DNA of 23,674 nt, taken from NCBI GenBank assembly GCA_016928525.1, contig JAFGKO010000052.1, positions 1-23,674 on the forward strand. The letters are read 5' to 3'. Below the pieces are notes generated by a model. The model was not told the origin of the DNA, did not search any database, and worked only from the letters and a program-made list of their open reading frames with translations. Source of the stretch: Anaerolineales bacterium. Its GTDB lineage: Bacteria > Chloroflexota > Anaerolineae > Anaerolineales > Villigracilaceae. Positions 15,426 through 23,633 of this stretch are shown one piece after another; within the stretch, counting starts at the first letter, position 1, and each line of letters starts with the position of its first letter. The position numbers and the translations under genes were made by a program.

Positions 15426-17111
15426 CTAATCTGCAGCATCACAGGCGATCCGAAAACCAACGTTCGCCAGGCGCAAGTCCGTTTGCACCGCGTTGCGCCA
15501 GGCGCAGCGCGCCATTAACGGGCCTTCATCGTAAGCGCCGCCGCGCGCCACACGTTTCCCTTCCATCGCCCGGCTCTCTCTCCCATCCTCCGGGTTATAT
15601 GGATAGGGCATATAAAGACTGTTGGTCCATTCCCAGACATTGCCAGCCATATCTACAATGCCAAAGGGACTATCGCCCTGAGGCGAGAAGCGTCCTACCG
15701 GGCTGGTTTGCAAACGCAAATCCCCGTGCACATCCACATTGCAGTTGCTTTCTGCAAACTGATCCCCCCATGGATAGAGCCTAGCTTTGCCCGATATCGT
15801 CTCCCAACTGGCAGCTTTTTCCCATTGAGCTTCGGAGGGTAAACGAATCTCATAGCCACTTACTTTACTCAACCAACGGCAATACTCTAACGCATCCTGC
15901 CAGGATATCAACACGACAGGATGATCGTTCAAGCCGCGCGGGTAGGCGCGCAAATTTAGGTCCCAGTTATAGCGCTGAGCGAAACGCATCGGGTTGTTCG
16001 GCACAGAGTAATCCGGATTGTCCTCGATAAAGCGCTGGTAATCGGCATGGGTCACTGGTGTACGCGCGATACAGAATGCTCCCAGCTTGATCTCATGGCC
16101 AGGGCGGCAAGCGGCTTTGAGTTGTGGATCGTCCGTGCCGATTGTGAATCTTCCCTGAGGGATATAGATCAGTTCTTGATCCAAGATCTTTAGGCTCGAA
16201 GTCGGCTGAGACCGGGCTGTGCGTCTGCGAGTTGGGACAACAGGCGCCTCAATGCTTTCGGGTTGTAGCGCCGCCAACATTTCGTCGGCTGACTGGAAAC
16301 GGTCGTTAGGATGTAAGGAAAGCGCCTTCATTACAGCCATTGCCAGGAATTTTGGAACCTCCGGATTCTTTTCCTGAATCGATATTAGCCTTTCATTTAG
16401 CACCCGCATGCGAACATCAGTAGGCGACAGCAATGTAAGAGCGTAATACAGTGTTGCCCCAAGCCCATAAACATCTGAATAGAAGTTCGTTCGGAAACCA
16501 TCCGAATGTAGTTTCTGCACATATTCAAGAACCGAGGGCGTCGGCTGCAGGTTTTGCTCGGGATATTGTTCGATGGGTGAGTAGTTTTGTGTGACAGCCT
16601 GGGCGGCAGTGCGCGTCTGGCTTTCATCCAATCGTCGGGCAATGCCGAAATCCAATAATACCGCCTTATTTTCAGGAGTGATGCAGATATTATGGGGTTT
16701 GATGTCGCGATGAATGATAGGGGGCGTCTGAGTATGCATGTGGACCATTGCAGCTAAGATTTCTTTAGCCCACTTCAACACATCGTGGATTTCAAAGGGG
16801 GCATCACGCCCAGCAGCCAGACGGTTTAAAGTTGTCCCTTCAATAAATTGCATCACTATGAAAGGGCTCTCCTCGTCGAAAAATATATCGTAGACAACCG
16901 GGAGATTCGTATGCTGGAGGTTGGCTAGAATCTGGGCTTCACGCTCGAATTGTACTTTGCTGATTGTGCTACGGGACAAAATCTCCTTAATCACGCATTG
17001 GCGGTTAAGACGCGTATCCAGAACCAAATGCGCAGCGCCCATCCCGCCCTCACCGAGCGGGCGGATGACTTCATAGCGATCTTGGATGCGCAGGCCTTCT
17101 TGCAGGTTCAT
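15426..17111 (-). CDS. Ser/Thr protein kinase fused to FGE/SUMF1-like (C-type lectin fold) domain
   Basis: The protein has 561 residues. The kinase (about 13-285) keeps every catalytic element: glycine loop GEGGMG (20-25), K42 in VIKE, a glutamate in the FEREAQ helix, HRDIKPHN (134-141), DFG (154-156) and the activation-segment end YSPIEQYPEQ. This is the PknB-like bacterial type. After an Arg/Thr-rich linker (292-306), residues 313-558 form an FGE-sulfatase domain: IPQGRFTIGTDD, RTPVTHADYQRFI, ISWQDALEYCRWL, RLPSEAQWEKAA, YPWGD, DMAGNVWEW, RVARGGAYDEG and a final GFRIA. The paired cysteines that bind copper in true formylglycine-generating enzymes are not at the expected places (RGGAYDEGPLMARCAWR), so it is likely a ligand-binding module. 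It is probably cytosolic; I see no signal peptide or membrane segment. It is the only one of three adjacent kinase folds that appears active, so it may phosphorylate its neighbours or BREX proteins. Confidence 0.95.
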   Translation of the reverse strand: MNLQEGLRIQDRYEVIRPLGEGGMGAAHLVLDTRLNRQCVIKEILSRSTISKVQFEREAQILANLQHTNLPVVYDIFFDEESPFIVMQFIEGTTLNRLAAGRDAPFEIHDVLKWAKEILAAMVHMHTQTPPIIHRDIKPHNICITPENKAVLLDFGIARRLDESQTRTAAQAVTQNYSPIEQYPEQNLQPTPSVLEYVQKLHSDGFRTNFYSDVYGLGATLYYALTLLSPTDVRMRVLNERLISIQEKNPEVPKFLAMAVMKALSLHPNDRFQSADEMLAALQPESIEAPVVPTRRRTARSQPTSSLKILDQELIYIPQGRFTIGTDDPQLKAACRPGHEIKLGAFCIARTPVTHADYQRFIEDNPDYSVPNNPMRFAQRYNWDLNLRAYPRGLNDHPVVLISWQDALEYCRWLSKVSGYEIRLPSEAQWEKAASWETISGKARLYPWGDQFAESNCNVDVHGDLRLQTSPVGRFSPQGDSPFGIVDMAGNVWEWTNSLYMPYPYNPEDGRESRAMEGKRVARGGAYDEGPLMARCAWRNAVQTDLRLANVGFRIACDAAD

Positions 17112-17142
17112 ATCTTTACCAGTCGAGGTGCACTTCTAATCC

Positions 17143-18471
17143 TTACTTGAGCAAATCAAGCCACTTCTGAACCTCAGCCATGGTTTCTGGGCGTTCAGAT
17201 CTACGCTCGGCCAGCATCATTTGTAAGATTTCCTTACCCTCGTCCGATATAGGAGCTATATCGATGCGCGCACGATCAATCACTACACCCGCTCCTGGCC
17301 GAAAGAGCATATCGTACCAGATGGCGCCCAGAGAGAAGATATCGGCGCGCTGGTCGATGTCACTGGCATTGAAGGCTTGCTCCGGTGAGACGTGCCTGCC
17401 GGTTACCAATTGCACACCGGTCTGGGCTAGGGTGTTACTGATGGTAGGCACCTTGGCGAAATCGAAGTCGCCCACTTTGACCTGGCCGCCGGGTGATAGA
17501 TAAACACTGGTGGGTGACAGGTTGCGGTGGAAAATGCCATTGGAATGACAATGCGCCAGGCCAGTCGCAATGCCGTTCAAGATGCGCAATTGTTCTTCCA
17601 GAGAGATGGGGTTGGCAGCAATGCGATCCTCCAGAGTTTGGTCGCCGGCGTACTCCAGAATCAGATAATAACGCTCGTCTGAGCTGTCATCCCGGCGAAA
17701 CTGGAAAGGCATCACCAAATTTGGGTGCGAGCCTGCATTTACCAGTGCCGCCATGTCGCGCTTGAATCGTGTAACTGCCTCCTCCAATTCGCGGGCGGAG
17801 CCAATGACAGGCACATCATATTGCTTGATGCGCACCTTACGCCCTGTAAGCATAAGATCTTCAGCGATCAACTCTACGAAATGATCATGGGCATGTTCTT
17901 CTCTAACCCGGTAGCCGGCTATCTGTCGCTCTGCACTGCTGACATGGCTATCCAGGACAATATTTCTCAGACGGTGAATTTCACTGCTACTGATCTTTGG
18001 GGAATCAGGGTAGAAAACATAATCGCGTCCGGTCAAAGCCTCGACTAAGCTCTCATGCAAGCCAAACACTTTGTGGGCTAACGGATCGCTAAGCGAGAGA
18101 GCGCCAATGCCCTTAGAGAGCACAACCAGGCCAACTACGCTCACATGACTCCAGCCTCTCTCAGCGATGAAGCCATGCATCTGTTTGGTCTTCTGCTCAA
18201 TGATCGGGATCGGGCTGGGGCGGATTTCTCCACTGCTGTGTCGCCAATTGATTTGGTCGCCGCTGATTGCACCATACCAATGCTTCACTTCGACCAGGTA
18301 GATGCCGTTATTGTTGAGCACCACCAGATCGATTTCCTGTGTTCCAGTTGGGTTCGGCAAGTGATAGTTCACCAGGATTACCCCGCTGGTCAGTTGGTGG
18401 CGCAAGTAGTTTACAGTCAGGGTCTCCCCTATGTGAGGGTTTGGATGGCAATGAATGACTTCGATGCTCAT
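17143..18471 (-). CDS. NERD nuclease-like domain fused to kinase fold (PglW-like architecture)
   Basis: The protein has 442 residues. Residues about 8-130 form a NERD domain with PD-(D/E)XK-like residues: GTQEIDLVVL (D48) and YLVEVKHW (E61, K63), so the presumed nuclease site is intact. Residues about 185-440 are a Hanks-type kinase fold with K216 (VRIK), YYLILEYAGDQTL, the catalytic loop HRNLSPTSV (315-323), VGDFDFAKV (DFD at 335-337) and HVSPEQ. The catalytic aspartate of HRD is asparagine (N317) and the loop asparagine is serine, so phosphotransfer is doubtful. NERD plus kinase is the layout of PglW, a type 2 BREX component, but PglW is much larger. It is the first gene after brxC, 62 bases downstream. 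The ATG at 18471 has AGAGG ten bases upstream. It may sense or cut DNA under control of the adjacent active kinase; that is inference. Confidence 0.9.
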   Translation of the reverse strand: MSIEVIHCHPNPHIGETLTVNYLRHQLTSGVILVNYHLPNPTGTQEIDLVVLNNNGIYLVEVKHWYGAISGDQINWRHSSGEIRPSPIPIIEQKTKQMHGFIAERGWSHVSVVGLVVLSKGIGALSLSDPLAHKVFGLHESLVEALTGRDYVFYPDSPKISSSEIHRLRNIVLDSHVSSAERQIAGYRVREEHAHDHFVELIAEDLMLTGRKVRIKQYDVPVIGSARELEEAVTRFKRDMAALVNAGSHPNLVMPFQFRRDDSSDERYYLILEYAGDQTLEDRIAANPISLEEQLRILNGIATGLAHCHSNGIFHRNLSPTSVYLSPGGQVKVGDFDFAKVPTISNTLAQTGVQLVTGRHVSPEQAFNASDIDQRADIFSLGAIWYDMLFRPGAGVVIDRARIDIAPISDEGKEILQMMLAERRSERPETMAEVQKWLDLLK

Positions 18472-18533
18472 GGTTACTCAACCTCTTTCAAAAGATGTAA
18501 TCCATAGTTCCATTATCTTGAGACTTGAACCGG

Positions 18534-21500
18534 TTACCCCAGGATTACGCGTTTGCCTTCATCCAGCATTGTTTTCACCGCTCCGCGCAGCTCATCCAGG
18601 GCGGCTTCCAGATCCTCTTCAGAGTTGATATCCCGGGTATGGATGGCTGTGTGTAAACGCAGTATCTCGTAAGCAGGTTTGTCTGGCCCTTGCTCGTCAG
18701 GTTGTTGGTGCAGATCGATCAGCCGCACTTTCTCCTCCTGGGCCGATTGGGTCTGGTAGTACAGGGTTTCCAATCCCGTGCTACAGGTTGTGCAAGCTAA
18801 TCCATCCAGGGACCAACCCACTGGCCCTTCGCATAATCGGTTTTCTAACGCTTCAGTGGTCACATCCAGCGCTTCAAGCTCCGCCTTCACTTGGGCGTAA
18901 GCTTCAAAACGCGCCTGATGTTGGATTTCATAGGCCGCCTGGTAGCTTTGTAATAGGGGCTGCATGTTCTGGTAGTAGATTGCCCACTTCTCGACAATTT
19001 CTTTGCGTTTCTCTATCGCCTCCATCTCATCCAGCCAGCTCTTTACCTGCGAATCAGCCAGTTGTGGGATAACGCTGCTGGCTCTGTGAACGGCGGATTT
19101 TAAGGACTGGGCGCGTCCATAATCGTTCTGACGCTTGGCGTCGATAAAATCTTGCAATTGCCCCTGGTAGTTTTTGAGTGCCTTGACCTTTTCCGCTTTC
19201 CCCAGAAATGTCTTCAAGCGGCGGTCTGCCTGGGGCGTGTCGAGGATCTCCTGTATCAGCGCTTGACCTTCCAAAAGGACGGGCTTGACCGGCAGTTTGC
19301 GCTCCTGGACCAGGATGCTTTGGGCGGTGTTCTGATCGTTCACCTTCTCCAGTTCCTCTTCCAACGCGCTGGCCATGATATTGACCGTGTCTGGCTCCAT
19401 GCGGTGGAAGATGCGGTCGATGGCCTTCTGCACTTCGCGACGCTCGTTGGGGGTCAGGCCTTCCTGCGGATCGTAGATGAATTCCGTCTTGCGAAAGCTA
19501 TTCGCTTTAGTCAGCAATTCCTGCGCCCTGGTGACTTTGAAATCGTGATAAGGTCTACCTTCGAACTTCAGGCTGATCACACCAGCGCGGAAAAGCGCTG
19601 CCAATACGATGCGCACCAGGATCGGGTCCCAGCCGTAAGGCACTTTTTCGAAGAAATCAGCCAGGTTTTTCCCATCGCTGGGGTCGCCAGCGCGAGCGCG
19701 CAGGCGCAACTCTTCTAGCATCTCGTTGACCACCGGCGCATGACGATTGATGCGGTACGCATCATCGAACAGGCTGAGGTCGGTTTCGACGTCCGTCAGT
19801 TGCGCTTCATTCACTGTCAAGAGGCGCTCTATATTCTTCTCATCCACGCGTACCGCCGCAGGTTCGAAGCGAGTGTAGACATGCGGGATTACCTGAGAAA
19901 CCTCCCGAGTGAAGACTGTGTTCAAATTGGTAGTCCGTCCCTCCAGCTCCTTAACCTCTCCATCGTAGATAATTGTTCCGTTAAGTAGACTGCCACGCAG
20001 CAGAGTTTGGACCTTGCCCCGGCTGATGTCAACATCCCTTTGTTTCTGGAAAAGGATGCTTTCTTCTTCAGGGCTTTTATCCTGGCGAGACATACGACGC
20101 GAAACGACTGCCTCGGTTTGGATTAATTTCCCCAGCTCACGGTAGAGTTCATCCGCCTGGGCTGGGAACCAATACAATGTGCGATTATCTCCAAAGCTGC
20201 GCTGTAGAACTTCCTCCCTGGTCAAATCTGTAGCGGAAACATAGATCGGTGAATACACCTGCAAGGTGATCTCGCCTTTATCGTAGATCACGTCATCATC
20301 GCCGCGCACGACAGTATCAAAGCGTCTTATATTTTGATAGTTAAGCCGGCCGATATCCAGCACGGTCTTGAAATACTTCTTGATTTCGCGCCGGCGGTCG
20401 TTGATCGTGACGTTAACCGCGGCGATATTCATCTCTATATCCTTCTTGACGCCGGAAAGGAACTCGTATTTCCCATCACGCTCAACAACGTAATGACCTT
20501 TGTTTAGCGCCTCCAACCCATCCCGAACCTGTTTCTTCAAGACACTGAAGGGTAGTTGTGGATCATCGACATCATTAACCAACAAGCGCGCCAGGTTTTC
20601 AGCCGATGAGGGGATCCATTCCAGCTTCTGGATCAGGTAAAGTGCCTTGAGGATGCGTTTGAAAAAAGTCGGTTGGTCGCCTAGCTGGACCTCATCGATG
20701 GTACGCCGGTCAATGCCGGGGAGTTCGGTTTCGATCTGATCGTAGATCTCGTCAAAAGCGACCATGCGCCCAATAGAGGAGGTCGCAAATCCGGTTGCTG
20801 GAGACTTGAGAATCGCTTGGGTAACGCCAATCAGGCTGCGCTCCGTGCCTTCGATCTTTTCTTTTTCGCCTCCCGGGGTGCGCACAGCGGCAAAAACATG
20901 TTGCAATATTGCCAGATGATATGGCGGGAAAGGATAATCCGAGGCAAACCGCCCTTCATCGGCTTGAGGAAGTGGACGATTAGCCCCCTGCAGAGTACAA
21001 ACCGTTGCGATATTTCCGCCCGCAGCTGCATAAATCGATTGAAGCTCCGGCAGCCTAGCCTCTTTTTTCTTCAGAATACGCTCCTGTAGAACCTTTTCAA
21101 TGTTTTCTGAGGTCAGCCCTAGACGCAAATTGAAGCGATCTCGAATTTTATCGAATTCATTTTCGCGGCGGATTGCATCGCGCACGATCTCTTCTAGAGC
21201 TTCTTGCGCGGTGACGATCAACCACAGTTTTCCCAGGCCATTGGAAGCGAAAGCTTCGGCGATCGATTGCAGTTCCAATAGCCTCTGGTTGCTATCACCG
21301 ATAAATTGCCCCATCTCATCTATGATATAGACTAGGTGCGGCGTTTTCTCCGAACCGGATTGGCGGCGGCTCTCCACCCAATTGGATAATTCGTCCGCCA
21401 GGATGGATGGTCCCATCTTAAGGCCTGCCTGGATATCATCGATGGCCTTTGAGGCTCTTTCTTCAGACGTGTAACGGTCCGGCAGAATGGCGCATAGAGC

Positions 21501-22163
21501 GCTGATCGCCGCATCGCGAACCAGCATGTCGTGCTGGCGCACTTCCCCCCAAGATAGGTCTTCCAATTCGTTTATTTTTGCTTTGAAGGCTTCATAATAC
21601 CCAAGCTGGATCAATTCTAATTCCAGGCGGGCGACCCATAGGGTAGTGCTCAGCCCGCGCTTTTCCAACCACTGGCGGTACATGATGGTGGAGATATGAT
21701 TTCCAGCAATCGCATCTTGAGGCGTTGGAACGTGGGAGAGCAAATCTTCCTCGGTTTTGATTTGGAAGGCGATCGTTTCAGTGTCAATGAAATTGACAGC
21801 CTGGTGTAAAAGACGCTCAATCTCCCCACGCTGGGAGCTTTCGAGGATACGCAGTTTTAACAAATCGACGGCGGACCAGTTGCCAATAGTTCGATTTTCC
21901 AGCAGATAGCTCAAGATCTTGGCGAAGTGCGACTTGCCAGAGCCGAAGAATCCTGAGATCCATACGCCGATGCGGTTGGTTTGCCCAGTGCGCGTCTCAA
22001 CATACCGTTCCAGGAACTCGATCAGCAATTCTTCAATCGAGTCGGTAACAACATACTCGCTCAATTCTTGTTCGATCTCTTTTAGGCGAAGATCATCCAT
22101 CGTGATCACTGTTGTTATCTCGCGATGGATAGGATTAACGAATAAATCCTGAATTTGGGTCAT
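18534..22163 (-). CDS. brxC: BREX type 1 P-loop ATPase BrxC
   Basis: The protein has 1209 residues, the normal length for BrxC. It opens with IQDLFVNPIHREI, a well-known family start. A Walker A is at 71-78 (GFFGSGKS) and a Walker B at 276-283 (HLVYIIDE), followed by MGQFIGD. The C-terminal third is rich in long charged helices and ends with a small CTTC motif near residue 1130. BrxC is the largest core ATPase of BREX, related to PglY of type 2, and is required for both methylation and exclusion. It likely assembles with BrxB and PglZ. The start codon is two bases after the brxB stop, and AGGAG (22173-22177) lies nine bases before the ATG, inside the end of brxB. Nothing in the frame suggests damage. 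Confidence 0.97.
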   Translation of the reverse strand: MTQIQDLFVNPIHREITTVITMDDLRLKEIEQELSEYVVTDSIEELLIEFLERYVETRTGQTNRIGVWISGFFGSGKSHFAKILSYLLENRTIGNWSAVDLLKLRILESSQRGEIERLLHQAVNFIDTETIAFQIKTEEDLLSHVPTPQDAIAGNHISTIMYRQWLEKRGLSTTLWVARLELELIQLGYYEAFKAKINELEDLSWGEVRQHDMLVRDAAISALCAILPDRYTSEERASKAIDDIQAGLKMGPSILADELSNWVESRRQSGSEKTPHLVYIIDEMGQFIGDSNQRLLELQSIAEAFASNGLGKLWLIVTAQEALEEIVRDAIRRENEFDKIRDRFNLRLGLTSENIEKVLQERILKKKEARLPELQSIYAAAGGNIATVCTLQGANRPLPQADEGRFASDYPFPPYHLAILQHVFAAVRTPGGEKEKIEGTERSLIGVTQAILKSPATGFATSSIGRMVAFDEIYDQIETELPGIDRRTIDEVQLGDQPTFFKRILKALYLIQKLEWIPSSAENLARLLVNDVDDPQLPFSVLKKQVRDGLEALNKGHYVVERDGKYEFLSGVKKDIEMNIAAVNVTINDRRREIKKYFKTVLDIGRLNYQNIRRFDTVVRGDDDVIYDKGEITLQVYSPIYVSATDLTREEVLQRSFGDNRTLYWFPAQADELYRELGKLIQTEAVVSRRMSRQDKSPEEESILFQKQRDVDISRGKVQTLLRGSLLNGTIIYDGEVKELEGRTTNLNTVFTREVSQVIPHVYTRFEPAAVRVDEKNIERLLTVNEAQLTDVETDLSLFDDAYRINRHAPVVNEMLEELRLRARAGDPSDGKNLADFFEKVPYGWDPILVRIVLAALFRAGVISLKFEGRPYHDFKVTRAQELLTKANSFRKTEFIYDPQEGLTPNERREVQKAIDRIFHRMEPDTVNIMASALEEELEKVNDQNTAQSILVQERKLPVKPVLLEGQALIQEILDTPQADRRLKTFLGKAEKVKALKNYQGQLQDFIDAKRQNDYGRAQSLKSAVHRASSVIPQLADSQVKSWLDEMEAIEKRKEIVEKWAIYYQNMQPLLQSYQAAYEIQHQARFEAYAQVKAELEALDVTTEALENRLCEGPVGWSLDGLACTTCSTGLETLYYQTQSAQEEKVRLIDLHQQPDEQGPDKPAYEILRLHTAIHTRDINSEEDLEAALDELRGAVKTMLDEGKRVILG

Positions 22164-22165
22164 GA

Positions 22166-22726
22166 TCAGATTCTCCTGGCTCGATACTTGGTATGAGGAC
22201 CATCGGCGTTTTCCAGGCCTAGAAAGCGAAGTTCCCCGTCCAGCTCTTCACCTGGATAAAAAATCACCAGCGGCAGCTTGACCCTGTTCTCGAGATCATT
22301 CAACAGATTAGATACCCTGACGAATGGATACAGGTGACTGACCTGGGTGAGAAAAAGCACGGCGTCTTGACCTTCCAGCGCTTCCGATTGTTCAATGATG
22401 CGAAGCGCGAGCGCCGGGCGAAAATTTTTTGACAGATCACGGTACACATCCCCTGGGTTTTTCACTTCCTTTTCAAAGACTTTGTCGAGCAAGCCAATCC
22501 CCTTGTAGTGCTCAAAGATAAAGCCCTCCACCGGGATCTCTTTAATGACAAGTTCTGCGTCTTCCAACTTAGTTTTCAAGTGCGATTGGGCTTCCTGACA
22601 AAGGTTTTCTTCATTCGGATCGTAGATCAGCAGCACAAAAGGCACGCCAGAGTGTAAGGCTAACGTTTTTCGTTGATTGATCAACAGCCTTTCCAACTCT
22701 GCAAATTTCTCATTCAGTGATGACAT
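22166..22726 (-). CDS. brxB: BREX type 1 protein BrxB (DUF1788)
   Basis: This small protein has 186 residues from the ATG at 22726, which matches the family length of about 190-200. The signature stretches are VPFVLLIYDPNEE near residue 30, then VFLTQVSHLYPFVRVSNLL, and LPLVIFYPGEELDGELRFL near the end. BrxB is a core BREX component that binds PglZ and BrxC, with no known enzymatic activity. A frame two codons longer starts with TTG at 22732. I chose the ATG because AGAGG (22733-22737) lies six bases upstream of it. The gene overlaps the end of brxA by 17 bases. Confidence 0.96.
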   Translation of the reverse strand: MSSLNEKFAELERLLINQRKTLALHSGVPFVLLIYDPNEENLCQEAQSHLKTKLEDAELVIKEIPVEGFIFEHYKGIGLLDKVFEKEVKNPGDVYRDLSKNFRPALALRIIEQSEALEGQDAVLFLTQVSHLYPFVRVSNLLNDLENRVKLPLVIFYPGEELDGELRFLGLENADGPHTKYRARRI

Positions 22727-23462
22727 CAACAACCTCTTTCAGATTCTTGTAAACAAAACGGAGATCATAGATATCCCCAGCATGGCGGAAATGAACGAAG
22801 CCGCCATTGACTGCGTCCTGGAGCATAAAAACAACCTCGCTCTCACTAAGCAAAAAAAGTCGCCAATCGGTAGATTGGATCAACGCCTTGCCATCTAGCC
22901 CGCGATCCTTTTGATGATATAGGGCATAAACGAAAGCTTCTCCGGGAACGTAGAATTTATCAAAGACTTTCCGATTTGACCCGGATACTAATCCGAAATC
23001 GCGTACAGTTGCTAAATAGCCCCGCGTTAATCGAGCTCGTGTTTGCGGTGACCATTCTTTTATTTCAGGATGGTCCCCCTCTTGTTGACTTAGCCATTCA
23101 TTGATATCAACTTTATCTATTCCAGTACGTGCGTCTTGGTAAAGAGGGTATGTGCAATATGCTGTAAGATCATAGAAGAGTTGATCAGCTTGACAGTATT
23201 CATACAGCAAGATCAAATCAATAGCAATTGGATTCCTGCATCGAGACACAAATAGAGCCAACATAGATACATCTTCTGGTTCTCGCCCACTGATGTAGCG
23301 ACGGTGAACCTCTCCCCAGTATGTCATCCGTGACTGCCGAGTCCGATGATCTAACAGATCGTCTTCGATTACTGCTTTTTTGATTTGTTCGAGACTTTCA
23401 CCAGCATTGATTGCGCGCAATATTGTTTTAGTGTCAGGTAAATACGCATCTTTGCCCGCCAT
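22710..23462 (-). CDS. brxA: BREX type 1 protein BrxA (DUF1819)
   Basis: This protein has 250 residues from the ATG at 23462. The family features are the helical start YLPDTKTILRAINAGESLEQI, the central IAIDLILLYEYCQADQLFYDL, SPQTRARLTRGYLATVRDFGL, and the end GFVHFRHAGDIYDLRFVYKNL. BrxA is a small winged-helix-like DNA-binding core protein of type 1 BREX and is the usual first gene. The frame stays open back to 23612, but those 50 extra residues cross a terminator-like hairpin (23521-23545) and have no family resemblance, so I rejected them. ATG 23462 has no clear Shine-Dalgarno. A TATAAC lies six bases upstream of it, which would fit a leaderless transcript, but this is weak. Confidence 0.9.
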   Translation of the reverse strand: MAGKDAYLPDTKTILRAINAGESLEQIKKAVIEDDLLDHRTRQSRMTYWGEVHRRYISGREPEDVSMLALFVSRCRNPIAIDLILLYEYCQADQLFYDLTAYCTYPLYQDARTGIDKVDINEWLSQQEGDHPEIKEWSPQTRARLTRGYLATVRDFGLVSGSNRKVFDKFYVPGEAFVYALYHQKDRGLDGKALIQSTDWRLFLLSESEVVFMLQDAVNGGFVHFRHAGDIYDLRFVYKNLKEVVDVITE

Positions 23463-23510
23463 CGTGCTGTTATATCGGATATCCTTTGACAAGTGATAAC
23501 CTCTCAACAT

Positions 23511-23546
23511 AAAATGAAACGCCCGGCCTCTTGCGGAGACCGGGCG
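23511..23546 (-). terminator. Rho-independent terminator-like hairpin just upstream of brxA
   Basis: Read on the minus strand, a stem of nine pairs plus one C-A mismatch (arms 23521-23530 and 23536-23545, loop of five bases) is followed by GTTTCATTTT. It would stop transcription arriving from the right before brxA. It may end an upstream gene outside the window, or act as an attenuator in the brxA leader. Confidence 0.55.
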
Positions 23547-23596
23547 CTTGGTATACAATCTTGGTGCCGAAGCGTCTATCCCACGCTGAGGCCGAT

Positions 23597-23633
23597 CCTC
23601 GCCAAGCTGCAACTTGGGCGAGGTTTTCTCTTC
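23597..23633 (+). terminator. Second terminator-like hairpin, plus-strand orientation
   Basis: A stem of ten pairs with one bulged G (arms 23597-23606 and 23613-23623, loop CTGCAA) is followed on the plus strand by TTTTCTCTTC. It would stop rightward transcription, which here could only be antisense to the BREX operon or a short RNA. No plus-strand gene is visible before it. Confidence 0.45.

Noticed and set aside
18472..18533. Possible internal promoter between brxC and the NERD-kinase gene (TTCAAG, 17 bases, TATGGA)
   Set aside because: Both hexamers match the consensus poorly. The 62-base gap leaves room for a promoter but gives no positive evidence.
23463..23612. N-terminal extension of brxA by 50 residues
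   Set aside because: It would be encoded across a GC-rich terminator-like hairpin and shows no family resemblance. The DUF1819 similarity begins after the ATG at 23462.
23521..23633. Known riboswitch, tRNA or signal-recognition RNA in the leader
   Set aside because: The hairpins do not show a TPsiC arm, an anticodon arm or any conserved riboswitch core that I recognise.
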